A stretch of DNA of 64,000 nt, taken from contig JAENYE010000002.1 of assembly GCA_016841955.1 (NCBI GenBank), positions 313,344 through 377,343 on the forward strand, in the 5' to 3' direction. Within the stretch, counting starts at the first letter, position 1; each line of letters opens with the position of its first letter. Of the stretch, positions 28,877-36,422 are shown in pieces. The notes beneath the pieces are model-generated. The model was not told the DNA's origin and ran no database searches. It saw nothing but the letters and a program-made list of their open reading frames with translations. The translations under genes were made by a program, and so were the position numbers. The stretch comes from Methanobacteriota archaeon (lineage in GTDB: Archaea; Halobacteriota; Methanomicrobia; Methanomicrobiales; Methanoculleaceae).

Positions 28877-28968
28877 TGTCCAGTTCTCTTTATGTCTCCT
28901 CTCCCTCTTGGGGGTTGTGGAAGGGTACTCCTGCGCGGCCCCCCACCATAAACGCCTTTAACTTAATT

Positions 28969-28991
28969 TTAACCAAAATAAATTTTGTTAA
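28969..28991. promoter_or_regulatory. Imperfect dyad between MOT1 and mod genes
   Basis: TTAACCAAAAT-AA-ATTTTGTTAA: ten-base arms with one extra C in the left arm, centred in the AT-rich core of the divergent promoter region. It is placed where it could control both directions. No known operator consensus is matched. Confidence 0.5.
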
Positions 28992-29032
28992 TTTATTAAT
29001 ATTTCCAATGAGGAGAATGTAAACGCTTATTT

Positions 29033-29046
29033 TACTCACTTGAGTA
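29033..29046. promoter_or_regulatory. Perfect short dyad just before modA
   Basis: TACTCA-CT-TGAGTA, a perfect six-base dyad ending ten bases before the ATG at 29056. There is no Shine-Dalgarno at that ATG, so the dyad may overlap the transcription start. Operator function is inference. Confidence 0.4.
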
Positions 29047-29055
29047 GTTATTCTC

Positions 29056-29874
29056 ATGAAAGCGCACCTGCTTCTCATTATTGCACTGCTTGTTGCGGCA
29101 ACCGCCGCTTTCGCATGCGGATGCACCGGAACCACCGTAGATACGCCGGCGGATTCCGACACGACAAAGCCCGAACTGCTCGTCTACTGCGGCGCGGGCA
29201 TGCGGGAACCGATGGACGAGATCGCGACGGTCTTCACGAACCGGACCGGCATCCCGATCAACTACGTCTTCGGGGGTTCGAACACCCTCCTCACCCAGAT
29301 GAACCTGACAAAGATGGGCGACGTCTACATGCCGGGAGCGACCGCCTACTTCGATGCGGCCCGCAAGATGGGGCTGGTCGGGGACGAGTCGCTTGTTGTC
29401 TACCATGTCCCGGTCATCGCCGTCCCGAAGGGCAACCCGGCCGGCATCACGTCTCTTGAGGATCTGGCAAAACCCGGTGTCCGGGTGGTCCTCGGCGACA
29501 ACCCCGCCACCGCCATCGGGCAGCTGACCGATAAACTCCTGACGAAGAACAAACTGCTCGAGGATGTGGAGAAGAACGTCGTGACCCGCGGCGGCACGGT
29601 GAACGAACTGCTGGTCTACATCTCCATGGGGCAGGCCGACGCCGGCATCATCTGGAAGGACCTCTACGTGCCGGAGAAGATGGACCTCATCGACATCCCG
29701 AACACGGAGAACCTGGTGAAGATCGTCCCCATCGGGGTGCTTACGTCTTCTGAGCACAGCACTGAAGCGGAACAGTTCGCCGCGTTCGTCACCTCAAACG
29801 AAGGGAAGGCGATCTTTACCCGGCACGGTTTCGTCACCTACCCAAGCGACATCTACGCGGACGTCAAACCCTGA
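29056..29874 (+). CDS. modA: Molybdate/tungstate-type ABC transporter substrate-binding lipoprotein
   Basis: 272 residues. Lipobox in AAFACGCTG after a hydrophobic signal. ModA-family blocks: LLVYCGAGMREPMDEIATVF (oxyanion loop), FGGSNTLLTQMNLTKMGDVY, PVIAVPKGNPAGITSLEDLA, GQADAGIIWKDL. It differs from the TupA pair and is shorter than WtpA, so molybdate is the likely ligand, though tungstate or sulfate cannot be excluded. First gene of an operon with a TrmO gene, permease and ATPase. Confidence 0.85.
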   Translation: MKAHLLLIIALLVAATAAFACGCTGTTVDTPADSDTTKPELLVYCGAGMREPMDEIATVFTNRTGIPINYVFGGSNTLLTQMNLTKMGDVYMPGATAYFDAARKMGLVGDESLVVYHVPVIAVPKGNPAGITSLEDLAKPGVRVVLGDNPATAIGQLTDKLLTKNKLLEDVEKNVVTRGGTVNELLVYISMGQADAGIIWKDLYVPEKMDLIDIPNTENLVKIVPIGVLTSSEHSTEAEQFAAFVTSNEGKAIFTRHGFVTYPSDIYADVKP

Positions 29875-29898
29875 TAGGACCGGAGAGGGAGAAGTCGC

Positions 29899-30402
29899 AT
29901 GGAAGTCACCTGCCGGATCATTGGAACCATTCACTCGCCGTTTACCGATCAGGATACCACACCAATCCAGAGCATCTTCTCTGAAGCAGAGGGGACGATC
30001 GAAGTCTTTCCCGAATACGCCGAAGGATTGCAGGGGGTCGAGGGATTCTCCCACATCATCCTCCTCTACCATTTCCACCGGGCGAACGGGTTCCGCCTGC
30101 GCGAGCGCCCGTTCGTCGACGGCAGCAAGGAGCGGGGAATCTTTGCCATACGCCACTTCAACCGCCCGAACCCGATCGGGATCTCCCTCGTCGAAGTCGC
30201 TTCCGTCGAGGGCAATATCGTCCGGGTCCGCGGAATCGACGTGCTGGACGGCACCCCGCTTCTCGACATCAAGCCCTACGTCCGCCAGTTCGACCACCGC
30301 GACGATGTCAGGAGCGGCTGGGTCGACGCGCGGCATATCGAGGAGGTGAAGGTCCGGAGTTTCTCCCCAAAGGACCTCCGGGAGCATGAGGATACCTCAT
30401 GA
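29899..30402 (+). CDS. TrmO-like tRNA (t6A37) N6-methyltransferase (UPF0066/TsaA)
   Basis: 167 residues forming one TrmO beta-barrel domain: IGTIHSPFTDQDTTPIQSIF, GVEGFSHIILLYHFHRANGF, IFAIRHFNRPNPIGISLVEV and VLDGTPLLDIKPYVRQFD. E. coli TrmO methylates t6A37 of tRNA-Thr using SAM; archaeal members also occur near metal genes. Here it sits between modA and modB and overlaps modB by four bases, so it must be expressed with the transporter. Whether it acts on tRNA or has a metal-related role is open. Confidence 0.85.
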   Translation: MEVTCRIIGTIHSPFTDQDTTPIQSIFSEAEGTIEVFPEYAEGLQGVEGFSHIILLYHFHRANGFRLRERPFVDGSKERGIFAIRHFNRPNPIGISLVEVASVEGNIVRVRGIDVLDGTPLLDIKPYVRQFDHRDDVRSGWVDARHIEEVKVRSFSPKDLREHEDTS

Positions 30403-31196
30403 GCCAGCGTAACTCCTCTCGTTTCCGGACGGCGACCGTCGTGGTCGCCCTTCTCATCGCCGCCTTCATCGTGCTGGTCCTCCTCGGGGTGGTCACCCAC
30501 TCTCCGGCGAGCGTCCTTATCGAGTGCCTTCTCTCCGAGGAGATCCAGTTTGCCGTCAGGCTCTCGATCATCACCTCCGTCGTCTCCACGCTCCTCTGCA
30601 TCCTGGTCGCCGTGCCGGTGGCCTATGCGCTCGCCCGCTACACGTTCCCGGGGAAGTCCCTGATGAACATGGTGATGGACATCCCGATGGCCCTCCCGCC
30701 ACTCGTGGCGGGCGTGGGACTCCTGCTCTTCTTCGGGGTATCCCCGGTAGGAAAATCGCTTGATGCGGTGGGGCTTACCTTCGTCTTTACGCCGCTCGGG
30801 ATCATCGTGGCCCAGTTCTTCGTGAACCTGCCCTACATGCTCCGGGTGACCCGCTCGACGTTCCAGGGCGTCAACCCCCGCTACGAGTACGTGGCAAAGA
30901 CGCTCGGGTGCACCGATGCACAGGCCTTCTGGCGGGTCACGCTCCCCATGTCCTGGAACGGCCTCCTTGCCGGATCGGTGATCACCTGGTCGAAGGGGAT
31001 CGGGGAGTTCGGCGCCGCACTGATGCTTGCCGGCGCAACGCGGATGAAGACCGAGACGCTCCCGCTCTCGCTCTTCTTAAACATGTCCACCGGAAAGCTC
31101 GAGTTCGCCATCTCCGCGGCGACGATCCTCATCATGATCTCGATCGTCTCGCTCTATGTCTTTGAGCGCTACGGCGGGGCCACGCACGTCTACTAA
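30399..31196 (+). CDS. modB: Molybdate/tungstate-type ABC transporter permease
   Basis: 265 residues, five to six membrane segments. Family blocks: SIITSVVSTLLCILVAVPVA, DIPMALPPLVAGVGLLLFFG, FVNLPYMLRVTRSTFQGVN, and the EAA loop AKTLGCTDAQAFWRVTLPMS followed by GIGEFGAALMLAGATRMKTE. It partners modA and modC. Start overlaps the TrmO stop (ATGA). Confidence 0.9.
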   Translation: MSQRNSSRFRTATVVVALLIAAFIVLVLLGVVTHSPASVLIECLLSEEIQFAVRLSIITSVVSTLLCILVAVPVAYALARYTFPGKSLMNMVMDIPMALPPLVAGVGLLLFFGVSPVGKSLDAVGLTFVFTPLGIIVAQFFVNLPYMLRVTRSTFQGVNPRYEYVAKTLGCTDAQAFWRVTLPMSWNGLLAGSVITWSKGIGEFGAALMLAGATRMKTETLPLSLFLNMSTGKLEFAISAATILIMISIVSLYVFERYGGATHVY

Positions 31197-31209
31197 AGAA
31201 GGTATACCC

Positions 31210-32268
31210 ATGCTTATCATCGACTCTATGTCAAAGAGCCTCGGAGAGTTTTCGCTGACAAACGTCTCGCTCTCGGTCGGGGACGAGGAGTACTTCATCA
31301 TCCTCGGCCCCACCGGGGCGGGAAAGACGATCCTCCTCGAGACGATCGCCGGGATCTACAGCCCCGATGCGGGCAGGATCCTCCTCAACGGCCGGGACAT
31401 CACGGATGTCCCCGCACGGGACAGAAACATCGGCATGGTCTACCAGGACTACATGCTCTTTCCGCACCTGACGGTCGAAGCAAACATCGGCTTCGGGCTG
31501 AAGTCCCGCCGCGCCGACCCCGCTTTCATCCGCGGGAAGGTGCAGGAGAGCGCGGACCTCTTGAACATCGGCCACCTGCTCCACCGCTACCCGGGCACGC
31601 TCTCCGGTGGCGAGCAGCAGCGTGCGGCGATTGCCCGGGCGCTGGTGATGGAACCCGACGCGTTGCTGCTGGACGAACCGCTCTCTGCGCTGGACGTGAA
31701 GACACGCGAGAGCCTGCGGGCGGAACTCGCACGGATCCACGAGGCCACCGGGACGACGATCATCCATATCACCCATAACTTCGAGGAGGTCTTCGACCTC
31801 GCCGACCGGGTGGCGATCATGCACGGCGGCGACGTGGTCCAGGTGGGAACGCCGGAGGAGATCTTCCGGCGCCCGAACTCCGACTTCGTCGCGGGCTTTG
31901 TCGGGGTGGAGAACCTCTTTTGCGGAATGGGGTCTCCCGACGGGACCGTCGCGGTGGGGGATCTCCGGATACGGGTGGAGGACGGCATGCCCGGTCCGGT
32001 CTCCCTTGCAATCCGGCCGGAAGATATCCTCATCTCGAAAACAGCCCTGCCGGAGAACGGGAAGAACGTCTTTTCCGGTCGCATCGGGACGGTGCGGCAG
32101 AACGGGGGGCTGGTCCGCATCTCCGTCGAAGCGGGGATCCCTTTCCGGGTGACGCTGACCCGGCAGGGATTCGAGGAGGCCGATATCGCCTCCGGCGATG
32201 CCGTCTACCTTGCCTTCCGGCCTTCGGCGGCCCACGTCTACTCTTCCGGCTCTCCGGATGGGGCCTGA
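31210..32268 (+). CDS. modC: Molybdate/tungstate-type ABC transporter ATP-binding protein
   Basis: 352 residues from ATG 31210 (GAAGGT upstream). Walker A GPTGAGKT, signature LSGGEQQRAAIAR, Walker B ALLLDEPLSALD, switch HITHNFEEVFDLADR. Residues about 240-350 form a TOBE domain (VGDLRIRVEDGMPGPVSLAI, then VRISVEAGIPFRVTLTRQ), known in ModC-like ATPases to bind the oxyanion and lock the transporter. Its last 31 bases overlap the convergent winged-helix gene. Confidence 0.9.
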   Translation: MLIIDSMSKSLGEFSLTNVSLSVGDEEYFIILGPTGAGKTILLETIAGIYSPDAGRILLNGRDITDVPARDRNIGMVYQDYMLFPHLTVEANIGFGLKSRRADPAFIRGKVQESADLLNIGHLLHRYPGTLSGGEQQRAAIARALVMEPDALLLDEPLSALDVKTRESLRAELARIHEATGTTIIHITHNFEEVFDLADRVAIMHGGDVVQVGTPEEIFRRPNSDFVAGFVGVENLFCGMGSPDGTVAVGDLRIRVEDGMPGPVSLAIRPEDILISKTALPENGKNVFSGRIGTVRQNGGLVRISVEAGIPFRVTLTRQGFEEADIASGDAVYLAFRPSAAHVYSSGSPDGA

Positions 32269-32609
32269 CCCGCGCGGGCCTGCAGCTCCCGGAAGACCTC
32301 AGTCCCGAGGACCTCTTTTGCGCGCTCGCCGTGCCGCTCCGCCATGATCGCGAGGAGCCGCTCTGTCCCCGCCGCCGTGGTGGAGATGCCGACCCGCTCC
32401 ACCCGGCGGATCAGCCCGTCCCGCTCCATCTCTCCGAACCGGGGGAGAACGTAGTAGTGGGGGATCCCGAGGTGCTCGGCGAGTTTTCGGGTCGTGGGGA
32501 AGCGTATGGCGATGCCGCCCGGGCAAAAACCGATGGTTACGCACCGGTCCTCTTCGAGGAGGATTCTGACGGCCGCATCGATTATGTCGTCATGCTGGTG
32601 TGTGGACAT
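32238..32609 (-). CDS. Winged helix-turn-helix protein, candidate regulator of the Mo/W island
   Basis: 123 residues. The centre TTRKLAEHLGIPHYYVLPRF followed by GEMERDGLIRRVERVGISTT has helix-turn-helix plus wing character; the C-terminus is a charged helix. It is not ModE (no LysR-like or Mop domain). The 3' end overlaps modC by 31 bases on the opposite strand, and it lies between modC and the divergent pair that carries a double dyad. Regulation of Mo/W genes is a guess from context only. Confidence 0.65.
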   Translation of the reverse strand: MSTHQHDDIIDAAVRILLEEDRCVTIGFCPGGIAIRFPTTRKLAEHLGIPHYYVLPRFGEMERDGLIRRVERVGISTTAAGTERLLAIMAERHGERAKEVLGTEVFRELQARAGQAPSGEPEE

Positions 32610-32658
32610 CCGATCGCAGAAGTACTGGATTTCATGAGGAAAAAGAGAGTCGGTTTGG

Positions 32659-32895
32659 TTATGCCGCTTCTGCCTTCTTCATCTCGCCCCGCTCTTCTTC
32701 GGGCATCTCCTCGAGGTAGACCATCTCCGCCCCGATGTCCTTTGCGATCTGTTCGAGTTCAACCTTCCTGAAGTGAGTCCCCTCCACCTTCAGGTGCTTT
32801 GATTCGCCCTGCTCTTCGACGACGGCGACGACGCGGAACCTGGGCTGCTTCACGCCGGTGCCGACTTTCTGGCGTTCTCGTGCATAGATCTTCAT
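32659..32895 (-). CDS. Conserved small protein divergent from the MosAB-like gene
   Basis: 78 residues from ATG 32895 (the frame extends to 32943 through the dyad region). The start MKIYARERQKVGTGVKQPRF is followed by beta-rich RFRVVAVV and KHLKVEGTHFRKVELEQIAK, ending in a Glu/Lys-rich tail. I recognise the type from other methanogens but know no function. It shares an 93-base intergenic region with the storage-protein gene on the other strand, so the two are likely co-regulated. Confidence 0.65.
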   Translation of the reverse strand: MKIYARERQKVGTGVKQPRFRVVAVVEEQGESKHLKVEGTHFRKVELEQIAKDIGAEMVYLEEMPEEERGEMKKAEAA

Positions 32896-32910
32896 GTCTG
32901 TTTCCATCCC

Positions 32911-32936
32911 ATACCAGTTGGTATACCAGCAGGTAT
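32911..32936. promoter_or_regulatory. Two overlapping dyads (ATACC-N4-GGTAT) between divergent genes
   Basis: ATACCAGTTGGTAT (32911-32924) and ATACCAGCAGGTAT (32923-32936) are 14-base dyads that share two bases and are offset by 12, creating a palindromic GGTATACC at the join. They lie 16-41 bases upstream of the minus-strand ATG and 53 bases before the plus-strand ATG. A dimeric regulator could bind both units cooperatively. Confidence 0.65.
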
Positions 32937-32988
32937 ATCGCAAAGATACTTAACGTTTTTCCTCACACTGAGATGTGAGAGTTGTTAC

Positions 32989-33795
32989 ATGGCAGAGCGA
33001 TTTGAGATGGGATCGAGATTGCGGGGCGAGAGCCTTGTCCGGCGGGGCCTGCTCCGCGAGACCGGAAGCGTCCGGCAGGTCAGGATCATGCCGGACCTGA
33101 ACGTGGTCAAGCTCGGCGGCTATGGTGTCATCGACTACGGGCGTGACGTGATCTACCCGCTGATCGAAGAGATCGGGGAACTCTCCCGGAATCACAAGAT
33201 CCTGGTCGCCACCGGCGGCGGCGCCCGGGTGCGGCATATCCTCGACGTCGGCATCGACCTCGGCATGCCGACGGGGGTGCTTGCGGAACTGGCGGGCAAG
33301 ATCAGCGAGCAGAACGCGATCATGATGTCCCTCCTCTTCTCGCAGTACAACGGTGTGAGGATCCACACCACCGACCTCTTAAACCTCCCCTCGCTCATAT
33401 CCCTCGGCATGCTGCCGGTCGTGCAGGGCACCCCGCCCTACGGGCTCTACGAGCACCCGCCGAGACTCGGGAGCATCCCGCCGCACCGGACCGATACCGG
33501 CGCCTTCCTGATGACCGAAGTGGTCGGCGGAAAGAACTGCATCCTCGGGAAGAACGTGGACGGCCTCTACACCGAAAACCCGTTCGAGAATCCCGACGCC
33601 GATTTCATCGCCGATATCACGGCCGACGAACTCCTGGAGATGAATATGGAGGATATGGTGCTCGAGCCGATGGCGGTCGAGCTGCTCCGGGACGCCGTCC
33701 ACGTGCGGGAGATCAAGGTGGTGAACGCCCATGTCCCGGGAAACATCACAAAGGCCGTGAACGGGGAGCGGATCGGCACCCTGATCCGGGCCTGA
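32989..33795 (+). CDS. MosA/MosB-like molybdenum/tungsten storage protein (amino-acid-kinase fold)
   Basis: 268 residues with blocks shared with both subunits of Azotobacter molybdenum storage protein: LNVVKLGGYGVIDYGRDVIY, HKILVATGGGARVRHILDVG, GVLAELAGKISEQNA, IPPHRTDTGAFLMTEVVGGK, VDGLYTENP and VVNAHVPGNITKAVNGERIG. The fold is that of UMP kinase, with ATP used there to build polyoxomolybdate/tungstate clusters inside a hexamer. Only one subunit gene is seen here, so a homo-oligomer is expected. UMP kinase proper is less likely given the VPGN and TDTGAF motifs and the setting between oxyanion transporters. Confidence 0.8.
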   Translation: MAERFEMGSRLRGESLVRRGLLRETGSVRQVRIMPDLNVVKLGGYGVIDYGRDVIYPLIEEIGELSRNHKILVATGGGARVRHILDVGIDLGMPTGVLAELAGKISEQNAIMMSLLFSQYNGVRIHTTDLLNLPSLISLGMLPVVQGTPPYGLYEHPPRLGSIPPHRTDTGAFLMTEVVGGKNCILGKNVDGLYTENPFENPDADFIADITADELLEMNMEDMVLEPMAVELLRDAVHVREIKVVNAHVPGNITKAVNGERIGTLIRA

Positions 33796-33880
33796 AATCC
33801 CGGGTAAATCTCTTTTCATTAACCCCGGAGAAGCCTTCATCTGGTCAGGGTGCGGATCGGTATAGAGAACGAGCGATTCC

Positions 33881-34579
33881 ATGACCCTCTACCTTGGCAT
33901 TGACGACACCGACACCCGCGAGTCCCGGGGGACCGGACGGCTCGCCCGCGCGATTGCAGCAGAACTTGCCCGGTCGTACACGGTGACGGGGGTGACCCGT
34001 CACCAGCTCTTCGTCCATCCCGCCGTCCCCTACACCTCCCACAACAGCTCCGCGGTCATCCATATCCGGGATACCGGGAACGGGATCGCGGCCGATGTAT
34101 TCTCGGCGGCAAAAGAACTGATGCTCGCCGACTTCATCGAGGGGAGCGACCCCGGCATCTGCGTCGCCGCCGACCGGGAGATCGGGAGCGATCTGTCCCG
34201 CTTCGGCCTCTCCGCGAAGACGAGCATCGTGACGCAGGAGCAGGCGCGCACACTCGCCCGGCAGGCGGGGATCCGCCTCGAAGGGCTCGGGGGCACCGAA
34301 GACGGCGTGATCGGCGCGCTTGCCGGCATCGGCCTCGCGGCATCGGGCAACGACGGCCGGTTCGTCCAGAAGGGAACGACGAGGAGCCTCCGCGGCAGCC
34401 AGACGGTCGCCGCAATCCTCGCCTCCGGCGTCGACCGGGTCCAGACCCGGGACGGGACGGCGGTCGGCGAAGGCACCGTCAGCTTACGAAAGTTCCCAAA
34501 GCCCGCCTTCATCGGGGGAGAGGCGGTCCTTTTCGTCGAAGCGGACGGCGACGCGTACCGCGATATCGTGCTCGGGTGA
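33881..34579 (+). CDS. TiaS-like single-domain protein (DDTD motif)
   Basis: 232 residues. The N-terminus LYLGIDDTDTRESRGTGRLA matches the start of archaeal tRNA-Ile2 agmatinylcytidine synthetase (TiaS), whose DDTD loop is in the ATP-dependent kinase domain. Later blocks (VPYTSHNSSAVIHI, GTEDGVIGALAGIGLAASGN) also recall that protein. At 232 residues it lacks the OB and zinc-ribbon domains of the usual 420-residue TiaS, so it cannot be a normal copy. It lies between the storage gene and tupA of system 2; a role in oxyanion handling is possible but unsupported. Confidence 0.55.
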   Translation: MTLYLGIDDTDTRESRGTGRLARAIAAELARSYTVTGVTRHQLFVHPAVPYTSHNSSAVIHIRDTGNGIAADVFSAAKELMLADFIEGSDPGICVAADREIGSDLSRFGLSAKTSIVTQEQARTLARQAGIRLEGLGGTEDGVIGALAGIGLAASGNDGRFVQKGTTRSLRGSQTVAAILASGVDRVQTRDGTAVGEGTVSLRKFPKPAFIGGEAVLFVEADGDAYRDIVLG

Positions 34580-34657
34580 GGACGGGCGGGCCGTAAGACC
34601 ATGGCCTTCCAAATCGTTTTTACATTTACATAACCATTATTTCAACTCAGTAAAGTT

Positions 34658-34670
34658 AATAAAGTTTATT
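34658..34670. promoter_or_regulatory. Perfect AT-rich dyad upstream of tupA system 2
   Basis: AATAAA-G-TTTATT, 57 bases before the ATG at 34727, within a strongly AT-rich leader that also contains GTTTA...TAAAC (34664-34681). The composition resembles the region upstream of modA, but the two do not share an obvious common operator. Confidence 0.35.
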
Positions 34671-34726
34671 TTAGAGTAAACCTACCCCATTTAAGTGTAA
34701 GTATTCCGATATTTGAATTGATAATT

Positions 34727-35659
34727 ATGCAAAGAAGAACCCTTTTTGCCGTTGCGGCCGTAATGGTCGCCCTCCTGCTCATCTGTGGCTGTACCGGGAC
34801 GACATCGGACCCGACTCCCATAGCCACGGAGAAACAGCAGCTGCGTATCGCCACGACGACAAGTCTCTACGACACCAAGCTCCTCGCTCAAATCACACCG
34901 ATCTTTGAGGAGCAGTACAACGCCGAAGTGCTGATCGTCTCCGCCGGGACCGGCAAGGCGCTCGAGTACGGGCAGCGGGGAGACGTGGACGTCCTGATGG
35001 TGCACGACCGTGCACGTGAAGACACCTTCATCGGCGACGGCTACGGTGTCAACCGGCGCGTATTCGCCTACAACTACTTCGTCATCGTCGGGCCCGAGTC
35101 CGATCCGGCAGGCATCAAGGGCATGCAGCCTGAGGCGGCGTTCGTCACCATCCGGGAGAAGGGAATGGCCAGCGAGTCGGACGTGATCTTCGTCTCGCGC
35201 GGCGACAACTCCGGCACGCACTCCAAGGAGAAAGCCATCTGGAAGGCAGCCGGGCTCAACTACTCCGCGGACGTGCAGGGCTCCGGCGACTGGTACCAGG
35301 AGGCCGGGAAGGGCATGGGTGCGACTCTCGCGATGGCGAACGAGAAGCAGGCCTACACCCTCTCCGACATCGGCACCTACCTGGCCTACAAGGGCGACCT
35401 CGATCTCGTGACGCTCGTGGACGAGGGCGACATCCTGCTCAACATCTACAGCGCCATGCAGATCAACCCCGAGAAGTACCCCGACGTCAACAGCACCGTC
35501 GCGAAAGACTGGGTCAACTTCATGATCTCCGATGACGTGCAGAAGGAGATCGCCTCCTTCGGTGTCGACCAGTACGGCCAGCCGCTCTTCTACGCCGCCC
35601 AGAACGACTGGGAGAAGATCGGCGTGACCCAGGCTGAAGTGAAGGACCCGGTTCTCTGA
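34727..35659 (+). CDS. tupA: Tungstate ABC transporter substrate-binding lipoprotein, system 2
   Basis: 310 residues with lipobox in LLLICGCTG. TupA blocks: LRIATTTSLYDTKLLAQITP, GDVDVLMVHDR, YNYFVIVGPESDPAGIKG, SRGDNSGTHSKEK, EAGKGMGATLAMANEKQAYT. It aligns along its length with the system 1 TupA but differs in the TTTSL-following segment (YDTKLL rather than ENTGLL) and lacks the cysteine tail. The two could differ in affinity or in W/Mo choice. Own AT-rich promoter; followed by permease and ATPase. Confidence 0.88.
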   Translation: MQRRTLFAVAAVMVALLLICGCTGTTSDPTPIATEKQQLRIATTTSLYDTKLLAQITPIFEEQYNAEVLIVSAGTGKALEYGQRGDVDVLMVHDRAREDTFIGDGYGVNRRVFAYNYFVIVGPESDPAGIKGMQPEAAFVTIREKGMASESDVIFVSRGDNSGTHSKEKAIWKAAGLNYSADVQGSGDWYQEAGKGMGATLAMANEKQAYTLSDIGTYLAYKGDLDLVTLVDEGDILLNIYSAMQINPEKYPDVNSTVAKDWVNFMISDDVQKEIASFGVDQYGQPLFYAAQNDWEKIGVTQAEVKDPVL

Positions 35660-35716
35660 TCCGGCCTAAATTCCCACCCCTTTTTGCCTTCGGCAGAGTA
35701 TAGTTAGGTGCAGAGC

Positions 35717-36418
35717 ATGTACGAGATTATCGAGGGATTCGTAGAGGCAATCCGGCTCATCGTCACGCTCGACCCCGACGTGATAGCCATCTCCGCGAGG
35801 AGCGTCATCATCTCACTTACCGCAACGGTCCTCGCCACGCTGCTTGCCATTCCGCTCGGCGCCACGATCTACTTCGGCACGTTCCGCGGCAGGAAGGGTC
35901 TCATTAACCTGATCCAGACACTTTACGCCTTACCGACCGTCGTCGTCGGGCTCCTCATATTCCTGCTCATCTCCCGTGTCGGGCCGTTCGGATTTCTGCG
36001 GCTGCTCTTCACCCCGACCGCCATGGTCATCGCGCAGACGGTGCTCATCCTGCCGATCATGACCGGTCTCACCATCTCTGCGCTCTCGGGAGTCGACCCG
36101 GTCCTCAGGGATACCCTCCGCTCACTCGGGGCAACACGTCTCCAGTTTCTCGTAAACATCATGAAAGAAGCCCGGTTTGCGATCCTCGCGGCCGTCGCGA
36201 TCGGGTTCGGGCGGGCGATATCCGAAGTGGGAGCTGCAATCCTCGTCGGCGGCAACATCATGGCATCTTCGTTTGCGAGTTCGACCCGGGTGCTGACGAC
36301 CGCGATATCCCTTGAGACCTCGATGGGGAACATCCCCGAGTCCATCGCGCTCGGGATCGTCCTCCTCATGATAGCCCTCGGCGTCAACCTCGCCATAACG
36401 ACGGTGCAGCACCGGTGA
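35717..36418 (+). CDS. tupB: Tungstate ABC transporter permease, system 2
   Basis: 233 residues from ATG 35717 (AGGTG upstream; GTG at 35708 also possible). Parallel to the first permease: ARSVIISLTATVLATLLAIP, QTLYALPTVVVGLLIFLLIS, and EAA-loop SLGATRLQFLVNIMKEARFA with GFGRAISEVGAAILVGGNIM. Stop is four bases before the ATPase start. Confidence 0.9.
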   Translation: MYEIIEGFVEAIRLIVTLDPDVIAISARSVIISLTATVLATLLAIPLGATIYFGTFRGRKGLINLIQTLYALPTVVVGLLIFLLISRVGPFGFLRLLFTPTAMVIAQTVLILPIMTGLTISALSGVDPVLRDTLRSLGATRLQFLVNIMKEARFAILAAVAIGFGRAISEVGAAILVGGNIMASSFASSTRVLTTAISLETSMGNIPESIALGIVLLMIALGVNLAITTVQHR

Positions 36419-36422
36419 CCTC

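Noticed and set aside
27758-28951. Long acidic plus-strand frame opposite the MOT1-type gene
   Set aside because: Asp/Glu/Gly-rich antisense shadow of a membrane protein gene.
31200-31209. GGTATACC before modC as another copy of the storage-gene operator
   Set aside because: Only the central eight bases match, not the full ATACC-N4-GGTAT unit, and the bases also form the ribosome-binding site.
32989-33795. Assigning the storage-like protein as UMP kinase (pyrH)
   Set aside because: The fold is shared, but the blocks around TDTGAF, EQNA and VPGN match molybdenum storage subunits, and the context is oxyanion transport.
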